Positions 22,416-32,484 of a stretch of DNA of 64,000 nt are shown piece after piece. The stretch is taken from contig CAZUPI010000011.1 of assembly GCA_964621755.1 (NCBI GenBank), positions 1-64,000 on the forward strand, written 5' to 3'. The position numbers and the translations under genes were made by a program. The notes below the pieces were generated by a model. That model searched no databases. It had not been told where the DNA came from and saw only the letters and a program-made list of their open reading frames with translations. Source of the stretch: UMGS1696 sp964621755 (lineage in GTDB: Bacteria; Bacillota; Clostridia; Oscillospirales; CAG-272). Position 1 is the first letter of the stretch, and each line of letters starts with the position of its first letter.

Positions 22416-24929
22416 ATGAAAAAGTTTCTTATTCTTGACGGAAATAGTATTGTAAACCGTGCGTTTTATGGGATTCGCCCTCTTTCAACGAAGGATGGGA
22501 TTCCTACAAACGCGGTTTATGGATTTCTGACTATTATCAAAAAACACCTTGATGCGCTTCATCCGGATTATATGGCGTGTGCGTTTGATGTACATCAACC
22601 GACATTTCGCCACTTATCATATGACGCATATAAGGGAAACCGAAAAGCAATGCCGGATGAGCTGAAAGTGCAGATGCCGTATGCCAAGCGGGCGGTGGCG
22701 GCGCTCGGATTCAAAGTGATTGAGTGTCCCGGTTTTGAGGCAGACGATATTATCGGCACGTCGGCGGCTATGGCAGACAAGGATGGCGGGATTGAAACGT
22801 ACATTCTGACTGGCGACCGCGATTCTCTTCAGCTCATCGACAAGACGACAACAGTGATTCTCGCAAAGACCAAAGAGGATGTATTTTTCAATGAGGTCAA
22901 GTTTGTGGAGGAGTACGGCATCACGCCTGCGCAGTTTATTGATGTAAAGGCGCTCATGGGTGACTCCTCAGACAACATTCCCGGAGTTTCCGGAATTGGT
23001 GAGAAAACCGCGTTGAAGCTGATTCAGACCGCCGGAACCCTCGACGCGCTGTATGGCGACAGTGAAAACGGATATTTTCACCAGACCGCCGGAACGGTGA
23101 AAAAGCTGGACGCCGGACGCGAGTCTGCGTTTATATCGCGTGAGCTTGCGACCATCCGCCGTGATGCGCCGATTTGTCCTGCAGACGAGCTGTTCTGCGA
23201 ACGAAAGATGGACAAAGCCGCGCTAAACGAGCTGTTTGGAGAGCTTGAGTTTACCGGAATGGCAAAGAAATTCGGTACGGATGAGGTAGAAAAGCCCGCT
23301 GTGGACGCGGTCATAAAAGTCAGTGAAGTTGAAACAATTAGAGACATGCTATTTGAATCTCCTGTGGCGTTTGTGTATGACAGCGGTCTGGTAGCGGTCT
23401 GCACGGGAAGTGACGTCCTGCTCTGCCGCGGCGCTTCTGGGGATGAAGTGATATCTTTTGTGCGAGCGCACAAAATCATCTGTCATGATTTCAAGGGACT
23501 TCTCCGCTTGCTGCATATTGCGGGGGACGGTGTGGATTGTGTATACGACACCATGCTTGCTGCCTACCTATTGAATTCCGGCAGCGGAAAGTATAGTCTC
23601 GCGGCAGTGGCGGAAACGTACCTCAATATCAGCGATGTGAAGCCGGAAGAAGCGGTGTCCGCAGTGTACCGAATTTATGAAGCGACCGCGCCCATGCTGG
23701 ATGAGGTCGGAATGACTGCGCTGATGCGGGATATAGAAATTCCTCTGTCAGCCGTTCTTGCGTCCATGGAGGAAATTGGATTTAAGATTAATCCCGCCGG
23801 CATCAAAAAATACGCAGATGAGCTGCTGCTTGCAGAAAATGCACTTGCGGACGCTATCTGGATGCAAGCGGGGCACCAGTTCAACATCAATTCTCCCAAG
23901 CAGCTGGGTGAGGTTTTATTTGAAGAAATCGGTCTTCCATCCGGGAAGAAAACAAAAACCGGGTACTCGACAGACGCGGAGACTCTGGAGGAGCTGCGTC
24001 CCTATCATACAATCATTTCGGACATTCTGCTGTACCGTCAGACGGCAAAACTGCGCGGAACCTATGGAGAACCGCTGATTGCATTTGCAGATGAACGCGG
24101 ACGCATTCACACAAAGTTGAATCAAGTCGGAACTGCGACGGGACGGCTGGCATCAAGCGACCCGAATCTACAAAACATTCCGGTTCGCGCGGACATGGGA
24201 CGTGAACTGCGGAAGTATTTCATCGCGGAAGATGGGTACGTCCTGGTTGACGCGGACTATTCACAAATTGAGCTCCGCCTCCTCGCGGCTTTATCCGGCG
24301 ACAAAAACATGAGTGAGGCATTTATCAACGGGTATGACATCCACACCGCGGTCGCGGCACAGGTATTTGGTGTTGAGGAGGACGAAGTCACACCGGAACT
24401 GCGCCGTCGTGCGAAAGCGGTAAACTTTGGTATTGTATATGGTATTGGAGAATTCTCGCTCTCGAAGGACCTCGGCATCACCCGACGTCAAGCGAAAGAA
24501 TACATTGACAACTATCTCCAGACGTATTACGGTGTAGACGCATACCTAAAGGAGACAATTGAGGCAGCGAAACGCGACGGGTTTACGACTACCCTGTTTG
24601 GACGGCGCAGATACATTCCAGAACTGAAATCGACGAACCGGAATCTGCGTGCGTTCGGTGAACGAGTTGCGATGAACAGCCCGATACAAGGTACTGCGGC
24701 AGACGTCATCAAAATTGCGATGATTCATGTATGTCAGGCTTTAAAGGAATCCGGCATTGACGCACGTCTCATCATGCAAGTTCACGACGAACTGATAGTT
24801 GAGGCACGCGAAGACTGCGCCGACAAAGCAGCTGAGATTCTCATCCGCGAAATGGAGCGCGCGGTAGAAGTCTCTGTTCCTCTGACCGCCGACTGCGGTA
24901 TGGGGGTAAGCTGGTATGAGGCAAAGTGA
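22416..24929 (+). CDS. polA: DNA polymerase I
   Basis: The 837-residue enzyme fills gaps and removes RNA primers. Residues 1-290 form the 5'-3' nuclease (ILDGNSIVNRAFYGI, AFDVHQPTFRH, GFEADDIIGT, GDSSDNIPGVSGIGEKTA). Residues about 300-460 match the 3'-5' exonuclease fold, but the DEDD acidic residues are mostly absent, as in many Firmicutes, so proofreading is unlikely. The polymerase domain fills the rest, with GRLASSDPNLQNIP, motif A DADYSQIELR (near 613), the O-helix RRRAKAVNFGIVYG and motif C MQVHDEL (near 788). It stands alone, with a terminator behind it. Confidence 0.97.
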   Translation: MKKFLILDGNSIVNRAFYGIRPLSTKDGIPTNAVYGFLTIIKKHLDALHPDYMACAFDVHQPTFRHLSYDAYKGNRKAMPDELKVQMPYAKRAVAALGFKVIECPGFEADDIIGTSAAMADKDGGIETYILTGDRDSLQLIDKTTTVILAKTKEDVFFNEVKFVEEYGITPAQFIDVKALMGDSSDNIPGVSGIGEKTALKLIQTAGTLDALYGDSENGYFHQTAGTVKKLDAGRESAFISRELATIRRDAPICPADELFCERKMDKAALNELFGELEFTGMAKKFGTDEVEKPAVDAVIKVSEVETIRDMLFESPVAFVYDSGLVAVCTGSDVLLCRGASGDEVISFVRAHKIICHDFKGLLRLLHIAGDGVDCVYDTMLAAYLLNSGSGKYSLAAVAETYLNISDVKPEEAVSAVYRIYEATAPMLDEVGMTALMRDIEIPLSAVLASMEEIGFKINPAGIKKYADELLLAENALADAIWMQAGHQFNINSPKQLGEVLFEEIGLPSGKKTKTGYSTDAETLEELRPYHTIISDILLYRQTAKLRGTYGEPLIAFADERGRIHTKLNQVGTATGRLASSDPNLQNIPVRADMGRELRKYFIAEDGYVLVDADYSQIELRLLAALSGDKNMSEAFINGYDIHTAVAAQVFGVEEDEVTPELRRRAKAVNFGIVYGIGEFSLSKDLGITRRQAKEYIDNYLQTYYGVDAYLKETIEAAKRDGFTTTLFGRRRYIPELKSTNRNLRAFGERVAMNSPIQGTAADVIKIAMIHVCQALKESGIDARLIMQVHDELIVEAREDCADKAAEILIREMERAVEVSVPLTADCGMGVSWYEAK

Positions 24930-25046
24930 GGTTTTTATAGGTATTCTTCCCCCGAGGTTTCTTAGACTTCCAGCGCTTTTTGAAATAAGTTTGAGTTCGG
25001 TATGGTAAATTCGTATCGCTACTTGATAAGTCATCATAAATAAAGT

Positions 25047-25083
25047 AAAAAACGGTGGGGTAAATCAATCCCGCCGTTTTTTT
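25047..25083. terminator. Bidirectional terminator between polA and the GH5 gene
   Basis: AAAAACGGTGGGG (25048-25060) pairs with TCCCGCCGTTTTT (25069-25081) with one G-U pair, and both strands continue in T tracts. Confidence 0.85.
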
Positions 25084-25092
25084 GCTGTTTGA

Positions 25093-26115
25093 TTACTTTC
25101 GTGCAATCGCCTTTACCATACGCATATCGTGCACTTCATTCTTTTTGTCGGTAATTTTGGCGAAACCGCGATAACTCCACACTGCTCTGCCGATGCCGTA
25201 TTCAAGACAAAGGTCAGCGACGTCCTGATACCAGCGCACAGCGGAATCGTCATCAGCGTTTGCAATTGCGCCGTACTCTCCAAGGTACAAAGGTCTGTGA
25301 TTCTTTGCGATGAACTCCGCAGCCGGCTCAAAGATATGCCGGAGGTAGTCCTTGCCGATTGTCATACCGCGACCCATATGTTCGGGGACCCATCCGTTAT
25401 AGAACGCGAGGTGGTCGTCAAAATTGAAAGGATACGTAACCGGTTTGGTATACTTGACGTGATTGGGTATCCAGCTTGCGCGCTGATGAGAAAAGATAAA
25501 GGGCTCGTACATATGAAAGGTATACACAATATTGGGGTTATCAGTCACATAAAGATTTTTCAGCTCGTTTACCGAATTCCACTTATTTCCGCCCACAACC
25601 ACCTTGCGTTCCGGTGTTATTTCGTGAATAACGGCGGCAGTCTCCTGCCAGAGCGTGTTCCACGGATCAGAATTCTCCCATACGAGCTCGTTCAGCAGCT
25701 CAAAACGCAGATTTTCCCCCTCATCTGCATAGCGGTGTGCAAAATTTTTCCAGATATTGATATAACGGGTCTTACTTTCTGCATTTGTAAACAAATCGTT
25801 CTTTTCGCCATTTCCGAAGAAAAATCCAGGCGCATGATGCAAATCCAGCACCACATTCAATCCATATTTTTTTGCCCACGCCACAGTATTGTCGACATAT
25901 TTCAGCCCATCCTCCAGATAAACTCCCGGCTTATCATCCTTTTCAAAAATGAAATAATCGACAGGCAGTCTCACATGGTCGATACCCCATTCTGCCATTC
26001 GCGCAAAATCCGGCTCGGTGATATAAGTATCCCAATGCTCTGCCCCTTGTGTCCCATACTGCGAAATCCAATGTCCAAGGTTACACCCTGCCATATAGCC
26101 TTGCATCGTATACAT
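25093..26115 (-). CDS. Glycoside hydrolase family 5-type beta-glycosidase, cytosolic
   Basis: The 340-residue TIM-barrel enzyme shows GH5 landmarks: HVRLPVDYFIF, the general acid/base Glu in FELLNELVWEN (near residue 139), VYTFHMYEPFIFSHQ and the nucleophile Glu in YLGEYGAIA (near 277). It starts MYTMQGYMAGCNLGHW, resembling exo-1,3-glucanase or endoglucanase-like subfamilies. There is no signal peptide, so it acts on short glycans brought into the cell. AGGAGG precedes the ATG. It lies 76 bases downstream of the GH36-like gene on the same strand, and the two probably degrade the same imported oligosaccharide. Exact specificity cannot be read from sequence. Confidence 0.88.
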   Translation of the reverse strand: MYTMQGYMAGCNLGHWISQYGTQGAEHWDTYITEPDFARMAEWGIDHVRLPVDYFIFEKDDKPGVYLEDGLKYVDNTVAWAKKYGLNVVLDLHHAPGFFFGNGEKNDLFTNAESKTRYINIWKNFAHRYADEGENLRFELLNELVWENSDPWNTLWQETAAVIHEITPERKVVVGGNKWNSVNELKNLYVTDNPNIVYTFHMYEPFIFSHQRASWIPNHVKYTKPVTYPFNFDDHLAFYNGWVPEHMGRGMTIGKDYLRHIFEPAAEFIAKNHRPLYLGEYGAIANADDDSAVRWYQDVADLCLEYGIGRAVWSYRGFAKITDKKNEVHDMRMVKAIARK

Positions 26116-26191
26116 AATTTTCCTCCTATATTGTTTTTGATTATTTCTTATTCATCTATCACACCATAGTGGGATTTTGAACATGTCTTCT

Positions 26192-27883
26192 TCATTCCCC
26201 TTCATACATCCCGTCAATCCGAGCGGTGTATTCTTGCCAGACAGCGGAGAGGGCTTCCAGGTCGTCCTTGTTGAAACCGAACGATGGGAGAGGTGTCACA
26301 CAGTAAAGGTCCGGAATACCGGTCTGCGGCTGTTTGAGAAGCCATCTCATGGTGTCACGGCGGGTATTAAAGCCGGCATTGTCGGTGTCAAGCAGAGTCC
26401 CCGGCATAGCGATGCGGTACATTTTCGCTCGGAATTCGAGATCTTCACCGCAGAATCGGTTCGCACCGTCGTAGTCGTGGAGTCGCCCCTGGTCACAGAG
26501 ATGTGCAAAATAGGGGTGGCATGGGCTGCAATTGATGATGGCATACGGTTTGATTTTCTTAGCAGTAGTGTAAATGTGCTCCATAAACTCGTACAGCAGT
26601 TCTACGCCATACTTTCCCGAATAGGTCTTCATCTCGCGCCCGATGGGGTTCTGGAACGCATAGTCAATTTTGATGCCATCGCAGTCGTAGCAGCCTTCGT
26701 CAGACGAAAAAATTCTGTACAACGCCTCGTCGAGAACTTTGAGAAATTCTGGGTGAGATGGGTCAACACGCTTTCCGCTCCGCTCGGTTGTTACACACGC
26801 TTCGTCGCACAAGCCGTCCGGGTCGAATACTTTGAACCACAACATGGTGTGGATTCCTTCCGCGTGACGCCGGTCCACAAAGGCACGCATATCTGGGAAT
26901 TTACTCGGATTTGCCTCGTCAATGGCATAATGTGTCTGCCATTTGTCGTCAATAATCAGACAACGAGGGTACAGACCAGCCTCGTGCATCCGCTTTACAT
27001 AGTCCTCGTATATCTCCTCACATGCAAGGTCAACCGGTCCGATGATTTTGTCGTAATAGCGTGCGAACTGTTCAATCCAGCCGCAAGCCATAGGTCCGTG
27101 CCAAAATTTCGGCGGGACTTCCTGTTTTTTTACTTTGGCGATACCGGACGCAAAATAGTAGTCCGTGTACCTCTTCATAGCGTCGAACTCATCGTCCGCA
27201 CCGTAGCCCACGATATGCGGCGCGGTCCATTCGCCATCCACAACGGTGTGTCCGTCTTGGTCTGTCGAAAGGAAGAAGGTACTACGCCAGTTGTGTGTGG
27301 GAACAGGGTTATATGTGAACGAATGGAAGTTGTGTTCTCCACGCTCTGCCGCCAGACCGAGCGCAAGCTGACGTGCGAGTCCCTCACACCGGAATGCGTA
27401 GCAAAACATCGGCGGAACCATCAGCACAGACCAACGGTAGCATTTTTCGGATGCCTTGAAGTAGTAGTCCTCCCGATTGTACCACGAAATGCACGGATTG
27501 AACCCCCACTGAAACTCGTAGTCGCTGCCGTGCCCGGGTTTTGAGGCGTCTCCTGTGAAATACTCCACACCATCGACTTTGCCATGTCCCTTGACCTTTA
27601 CCTTATAGAGAAAGCGGAGCGGCGTGCATTCGAGGGTGTACGTCTTCTCCTCCCACAGCGAGCTTTTGTTTTTCCATGTAAACAGCTTGTTTCCGTTTAC
27701 TTCGCTGACATCCACAAGCGTGGGAATTTCAGGTTCCTCGTCGCGAATGGTCTTGAGGTCGTCTCCCATTTGGTGAACAGCAGAACGAACATCCAGTCCC
27801 GCCACTGCACAACCATCCAGAATAATGTTGATTTTGCCCTTTTCGATTTCGAGCTCATATGTCAGTTTTTTTACTGTATACAT
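26192..27883 (-). CDS. GH36-like (clan GH-D) glycosidase, cytosolic
   Basis: The 563-residue protein has an N-terminal beta-sandwich-like half and a barrel with CLIIDDKWQTHY (near 309) and DGIKIDYAFQ (near 404). In the alpha-galactosidase clan the latter Asp is the nucleophile, and LLDTDNAGFN (near 495) may supply the acid/base. Overall similarity to classical GH36 is modest, and raffinose-synthase-like relatives fit about as well. ATG 27883 is used because AGGGAG lies just upstream; a GTG at 27907 would swallow that site. There is no signal peptide. The GH5 gene follows. The divergent ABC exporter has its promoter in the shared upstream region. Confidence 0.75.
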   Translation of the reverse strand: MYTVKKLTYELEIEKGKINIILDGCAVAGLDVRSAVHQMGDDLKTIRDEEPEIPTLVDVSEVNGNKLFTWKNKSSLWEEKTYTLECTPLRFLYKVKVKGHGKVDGVEYFTGDASKPGHGSDYEFQWGFNPCISWYNREDYYFKASEKCYRWSVLMVPPMFCYAFRCEGLARQLALGLAAERGEHNFHSFTYNPVPTHNWRSTFFLSTDQDGHTVVDGEWTAPHIVGYGADDEFDAMKRYTDYYFASGIAKVKKQEVPPKFWHGPMACGWIEQFARYYDKIIGPVDLACEEIYEDYVKRMHEAGLYPRCLIIDDKWQTHYAIDEANPSKFPDMRAFVDRRHAEGIHTMLWFKVFDPDGLCDEACVTTERSGKRVDPSHPEFLKVLDEALYRIFSSDEGCYDCDGIKIDYAFQNPIGREMKTYSGKYGVELLYEFMEHIYTTAKKIKPYAIINCSPCHPYFAHLCDQGRLHDYDGANRFCGEDLEFRAKMYRIAMPGTLLDTDNAGFNTRRDTMRWLLKQPQTGIPDLYCVTPLPSFGFNKDDLEALSAVWQEYTARIDGMYEGE

Positions 27884-27894
27884 ATCTATCTCCC

Positions 27895-27923
27895 TTGAAG
27901 TTTTCACATAAATATGGTATAAT
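27895..27923 (+). promoter_or_regulatory. Promoter of the ABC exporter operon
   Basis: TTGAAG (27895-27900), 17 bases, TATAAT (27918-27923). A weaker minus-strand TATAAT at 27943-27938 may serve the GH36-like gene, so the region is a divergent promoter. Confidence 0.65.
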
Positions 27924-28039
27924 TTGCTTCAGTGAAATTATATCTTATTTTTTGTGGGATTAAAATTAGCAAACACCACAAAATAACAGATATTTTTTTA
28001 TGCAGTTTCACAATTCTGGGAAAGGTTGCGTCTCCATAT

Positions 28040-29764
28040 TTGAAAAATTTGTTCAAGTTCCTCAAATCGTATACGACCGAGGCGATTCTCGGACCGCTTT
28101 TTAAATTGCTCGAAGCTATGTTTGAACTGTTCGTCCCTCTCGTAGTCGCCGATATTATTGATAACGGCATCGCCTACGGAAGCAATTCCTATATTATAAG
28201 AAAATCTCTCCTGCTGGTCGCTTTGGGCGTTATCGGCCTCGTTTGTTCCATCACCGCACAGTATTTTGCGGCCCGGGCAGCTGTCGGATGCTCATGCGCT
28301 CTCCGGCGCGCACTGTTTGAGCACATTCAGAAGCTTTCATTCTCTGACATCGACCGCGCGGGAATTCCAACGCTCATCACCCGCCTGACCGGGGACATCA
28401 ATCAGGTGCAGAACGGCGTCAACCTGTCTCTCAGGCTTCTTCTCCGTTCCCCGTTCGTGGTGTTCGGCGCGATGATTATGGCGTTTACCCTAAACGCACG
28501 GGCAGCGCTGATTTTCCTGATAGTCATCGTGATTTTGTCAATTGTCGTATTCAGTATCATTCTCGGCTCCGTACCGGCATACAAGCGAGTCCAGTCTGAG
28601 CTTGATTCTTTGACGGGTACGACCCGCGAAAATCTGTCCGGTGCAAGAGTCATCCGTGCGTTTCGTATGGAAGACAGTGAAAGCGAGAAATTTGAAGAGC
28701 ATAACACCGTTCTGAAAAAGCGCCAGCAATTCGCCGGACGCATCTCTGCGCTGATGAATCCAATGACGTTTGTCATTCTAAATCTTGGGATTATCGCCCT
28801 TCTCCGCACAGGGGGAAATCAGGTCATGACGGGCACCCTTCTGACGGGTGAGGTAGTTGCGCTATACAACTACATGAGCCAAATTCTGATTGAGCTTATT
28901 AAATTCGCCAATCTCATCATAAGCATAACAAAGTTCATTTCCTGCATGAACCGTATCGACGCGGTCCTCACGACTGAACCGGACATGTCTTTTCCGCATG
29001 AACTTCCCACGACTGTTCCAAACAACGCACCGGTCATCGAATTCCGTTCCGTTTCTGTAAAATATACAGCAGGCGGCGACCCGGCTCTCTCTGAGATTTC
29101 GTTCCAAATCACACGTGGTCAGACTGTCGGCATCATCGGCGGCACAGGATGCGGTAAAACCACCCTTGTAGGGTTAATTCCGCGCTTCTACGACGCCGCG
29201 TCCGGTGAAGTGCTTATCGACGGAATCAACGTGCGAGATTATCCGGCGGACAAGCTGCGCACGAAGGTAGGATATGTTTTGCAAAAAGCGCTTCTGTTCA
29301 AGGGCTCCATCCGTGACAACCTCAAATACGGTAAAACGGATGCAAGCGACGCAGAAATAGAAGAAGCGGTAAAGGCAGCTCAAGCAGCAGACGTCATTGC
29401 TTCGAAAGAAGATGGACTCTCCTCCGAAGTAGAACAGGGCGGTCGAAACTTCTCAGGCGGGCAGAGGCAGCGTCTTACGATTGCACGCGCGCTTGTAAGA
29501 AAACCGGAAATTCTGATTCTCGACGACAGTGCGTCCGCACTTGATTTCGCAACAGACGCGGCTCTCCGAAAGGCCATCCGTTCGCTCCCCGAAAAGCCGA
29601 CCACGCTTATCGTATCTCAGCGCACTGCGTCAATTATGGATGCAGATATGATTCTCGTTCTCGACGACGGCAAACTTGTCAGCACCGGCAAGCACGCAGA
29701 TTTGCTTGAAACCTGCGCGGTTTACCGTGAAATCTATGAATCCCAATACAAAAAGGAGGCGTAA
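28040..29764 (+). CDS. ABC exporter subunit with a degenerate nucleotide-binding site
   Basis: From TTG 28040 the product is 574 residues; upstream in-frame GTG 27932 lies at the expected transcription start and is unlikely. GGGAAAGG lies 14 bases ahead of the TTG, so the start is uncertain. Six membrane helices occupy about residues 10-310, followed by an ATPase: Walker A GGTGCGKTT (about 366), signature FSGGQRQR (about 470) and Walker B ILILDDSASALD. The usual catalytic Glu after Walker B is Asp and the switch His is Gln (VSQRTAS). Such changes mark the non-hydrolysing half of heterodimeric multidrug or lipid exporters. Its partner is the next gene, four bases away. Confidence 0.92.
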   Translation: MKNLFKFLKSYTTEAILGPLFKLLEAMFELFVPLVVADIIDNGIAYGSNSYIIRKSLLLVALGVIGLVCSITAQYFAARAAVGCSCALRRALFEHIQKLSFSDIDRAGIPTLITRLTGDINQVQNGVNLSLRLLLRSPFVVFGAMIMAFTLNARAALIFLIVIVILSIVVFSIILGSVPAYKRVQSELDSLTGTTRENLSGARVIRAFRMEDSESEKFEEHNTVLKKRQQFAGRISALMNPMTFVILNLGIIALLRTGGNQVMTGTLLTGEVVALYNYMSQILIELIKFANLIISITKFISCMNRIDAVLTTEPDMSFPHELPTTVPNNAPVIEFRSVSVKYTAGGDPALSEISFQITRGQTVGIIGGTGCGKTTLVGLIPRFYDAASGEVLIDGINVRDYPADKLRTKVGYVLQKALLFKGSIRDNLKYGKTDASDAEIEEAVKAAQAADVIASKEDGLSSEVEQGGRNFSGGQRQRLTIARALVRKPEILILDDSASALDFATDAALRKAIRSLPEKPTTLIVSQRTASIMDADMILVLDDGKLVSTGKHADLLETCAVYREIYESQYKKEA

Positions 29765-29767
29765 ATC

Positions 29768-31528
29768 ATGAAAAAGAAAACAAAAATCAACAAACAAACA
29801 TGGCTGCGCCTTGGTTCGTATCTGAAAAAGTACACTGCATTGATGATTCTCACAATTCTGCTGGCCGCCGGGGTGGTTGTGTTTACGCTGTACATTCCGA
29901 TTCTCTGCGGTCGTGTGATAGACTGCATGATAGGCGTCGGCAGCGTGGATTTTGACGGTATCGCGGAAAACCTTATTAAAATTGCAATCTGCGCGTTTGC
30001 GTGTGGGATTGTGCAATGGGTGATGAATACGGTGAACAACCGTATTACCTATTCGGTCATTTGTGACGTACGGCGCGATGCTTTTGCGACACTCACACAC
30101 CTGCCGCTGTCGTATATTGATACCCATCCGCACGGCGGGACAGTCAGCCGTGTCATTTCTGATGTCGACCAGTTCGCGGACGGTCTGCTTCTCGGATTTA
30201 CGCAGCTTTTCTCCGGCGTGATGACAATAATCTGCACGCTCGTATTCATGCTGATAATTAACCCGATTATCACAGCTGTCGTGGTTGTTTTGACTCCCTT
30301 GTCGCTGTTTGTGGCGTCATTTATTGCGAAAAAAACATACAGTATGTTCAAGCTGCGCTCCGAGACAAACGGTGAGCTGACCGCCTTTATCAACGAAGCA
30401 GTCGGCGGACAAATGGTCATCCGTGCATTTTCGCATGAGGACGAAACCCTCGCGGGATTTGACGAAATCAACGAAAGGCTAAAGAAATATTCCCTCCGCG
30501 CGATCTTCTTCTCGTCGATAACCAATCCCTCGACCCGATTCATCAACAACATTGTGTACGCGGCGGTTTGTCTCACCGGTGCGCTGGCAGCGGTAGCGGG
30601 CTCAATGACTGTCGGCGGACTGACGAGTTTTCTCGCATACGCGAACCAATATACGAAGCCGTTCAACGAAATCTCAGGCGTTGTGACCGAACTGCAAAAC
30701 GCGCTGGCCTGCGCCGGTCGTATATTTGAGCTGATTGACGAACCCAGGTACACACCAGACAAGGACAACGCACCCGCGCTCGAGAACGTAACCGGAAACG
30801 TCGCCCTCGAAAACGTAGACTTCTCGTACACTCCGGAACGCGAGTTGATAAAAAATCTGAATCTGCAAGCGAAAAAGGGAGAACGCGTGGCAATAGTGGG
30901 ACCTACCGGATGTGGCAAGACCACCATCATCAATCTTCTGATGCGCTTCTATGAAATAGACGCAGGTTCGATAAAAATCGATGGTCACGACATCCGTGAT
31001 GTCACGCGCAAGTCGCTCTGTGGGACATACGGAATGGTTTTACAGGACACATGGCTGATGCACGGAACCGTCCGTGACAACATCAAAATGGGACGCACCG
31101 CAACCGAGGAGGAAGTCATCGCGGCAGCAAAAGCGGCGCACGCACACAGCTTCATCCGACGCCTACCGAATGGTTACGACACTGTGGTAGACGACGATGG
31201 CGGCATGTTATCGGCAGGTCAGAGGCAGCTTTTGTGCATCGCGCGCGTCATGCTTGAAATTCCGCCGATGCTTATTCTCGACGAAGCAACCTCATCCATC
31301 GACACTCGTACCGAGCTAAAAATCCAGCAAGCCTTCCAAACTCTCATGAAAGGACGTACGAGCTTCATCGTTGCGCACCGTCTTTCCACCATTAAGGAAG
31401 CAGATACTATTCTCGTCATGAAAGCCGGTAAAATCATCGAATCCGGCACCCATGATGCCCTCCTCGCCAAAGGCGGCTTCTACTCCACCCTTTGGCTCAG
31501 CCAATTCGATACTGCTGATGGAAAATAA
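29768..31528 (+). CDS. ABC exporter subunit with canonical nucleotide-binding site
   Basis: The 586-residue partner has an N-terminal six-helix export domain (about 15-330) and a C-terminal ATPase with Walker A GPTGCGKTT (about 377), signature LSAGQRQLL (about 481), Walker B MLILDEATSSID with the catalytic Glu, and the switch His in VAHRLST. AAGGAGG overlaps the end of the first subunit, so the two are co-translated as a 1:1 heterodimer. The cargo is unknown; drugs, lipids and peptides are all exported by this type. A strong terminator follows. Confidence 0.95.
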   Translation: MKKKTKINKQTWLRLGSYLKKYTALMILTILLAAGVVVFTLYIPILCGRVIDCMIGVGSVDFDGIAENLIKIAICAFACGIVQWVMNTVNNRITYSVICDVRRDAFATLTHLPLSYIDTHPHGGTVSRVISDVDQFADGLLLGFTQLFSGVMTIICTLVFMLIINPIITAVVVVLTPLSLFVASFIAKKTYSMFKLRSETNGELTAFINEAVGGQMVIRAFSHEDETLAGFDEINERLKKYSLRAIFFSSITNPSTRFINNIVYAAVCLTGALAAVAGSMTVGGLTSFLAYANQYTKPFNEISGVVTELQNALACAGRIFELIDEPRYTPDKDNAPALENVTGNVALENVDFSYTPERELIKNLNLQAKKGERVAIVGPTGCGKTTIINLLMRFYEIDAGSIKIDGHDIRDVTRKSLCGTYGMVLQDTWLMHGTVRDNIKMGRTATEEEVIAAAKAAHAHSFIRRLPNGYDTVVDDDGGMLSAGQRQLLCIARVMLEIPPMLILDEATSSIDTRTELKIQQAFQTLMKGRTSFIVAHRLSTIKEADTILVMKAGKIIESGTHDALLAKGGFYSTLWLSQFDTADGK

Positions 31529-31556
31529 GAGTCAGGGACAAAGAACAACAATGAAG

Positions 31557-31595
31557 AAAACCCCTTCAAAACTTTGCATTTTGAAGGGGTTTTTA
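31557..31595. terminator. Bidirectional terminator between the ABC exporter and GDPD genes
   Basis: AACCCCTTCAAAA (31559-31571) and TTTTGAAGGGGTT (31579-31591) are perfectly complementary, with A and T tracts on either side. Confidence 0.85.
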
Positions 31596-31605
31596 ATGTG
31601 TTCTT

Positions 31606-32334
31606 TCATTCGAGAATATTTGTCGTAATATAATCCACATTCCATGAAATCAGGCGGTTGGCATCTTCAGGATTGTCAACTGTCCAACAGTTTACTTCTA
31701 CTCCATGGTCATGGCATGCTTTGATGCGCGCTTCGGTGAGTTCATTGAAGTAAATATCAAGTCCCATCTTTCGTATTTCGAGCATCTCCGGAAGGCCGTC
31801 GTCCCACTTGCTTGTCAGGAACTGGCACTCCTGCTCAGGGCGCACGTTTTTCACAAGGTCGAGGTTCGCGATATTGAACGCGATGAAGCAGGTCTTGTCA
31901 AGGTATTCCGCCTCCCCAAATGTTCTCACGATTTCCTTGATTTCTTCGATAGTGAAGTTGGATTTCAGCTCCGGTACGCACACCTTGTCGTACTTTTTGC
32001 AGATTTTCATGTATTCATATGGCGTGCAAAGCATAAGCTCGCGGCGGTCGGATGCACCGTCTTTGTCGCGGAGCGTGAGAGCGCGTAGTTCGGCGAAAGA
32101 GGACTGCTCAATCACAAGGTCAACATCACAAATTCGTCCGGTGCGTCCATCGTGATTACATATGTAGCTGTGATCAGACGTTCTATAAATGTCGGTCTCC
32201 ACGCCATAGTATGTACGGTTTCCCGCTGCGATAAACGCTGCGGCTGTATTTTCACACTCGAGCCCGCTCACACCACGGTGCGCTACAAATTTCGTTTTTC
32301 CTTTTTCCGGAATTTTGATGGTATTGGTCAGCAT
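31606..32334 (-). CDS. Glycerophosphodiester phosphodiesterase family protein
   Basis: The 242-residue cytosolic protein has the GDPD barrel: the catalytic HRG at residues 19-21, the metal-binding ETDIYRTSD segment, ICNHDGRTGR with the second active-site His and a C-terminal VNCWTVDNPEDANRLISW that is typical of the family. These enzymes split deacylated phospholipids into sn-glycerol-3-phosphate and an alcohol. AGGGAG precedes the ATG. It converges on the ABC exporter, and the GH76-like gene starts further upstream on the same strand. Confidence 0.88.
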   Translation of the reverse strand: MLTNTIKIPEKGKTKFVAHRGVSGLECENTAAAFIAAGNRTYYGVETDIYRTSDHSYICNHDGRTGRICDVDLVIEQSSFAELRALTLRDKDGASDRRELMLCTPYEYMKICKKYDKVCVPELKSNFTIEEIKEIVRTFGEAEYLDKTCFIAFNIANLDLVKNVRPEQECQFLTSKWDDGLPEMLEIRKMGLDIYFNELTEARIKACHDHGVEVNCWTVDNPEDANRLISWNVDYITTNILE

Positions 32335-32484
32335 TTTCTATCTCCCTTTCAGATGTGATTTTTCAGAATTGGCCTCATCGACCATGTTACCACTATTTTA
32401 ACACAAAGTCTTAGATATTTCTATAGTTTTTTGAATTTTCAAGAAAGAATCAAGGCAATATCAAATGTAAGCACAAAATCACAT

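Noticed and set aside
26177..27544. 455-codon plus-strand open frame
   Set aside because: Antisense to the GH36-like gene; no ribosome binding site or family resemblance.
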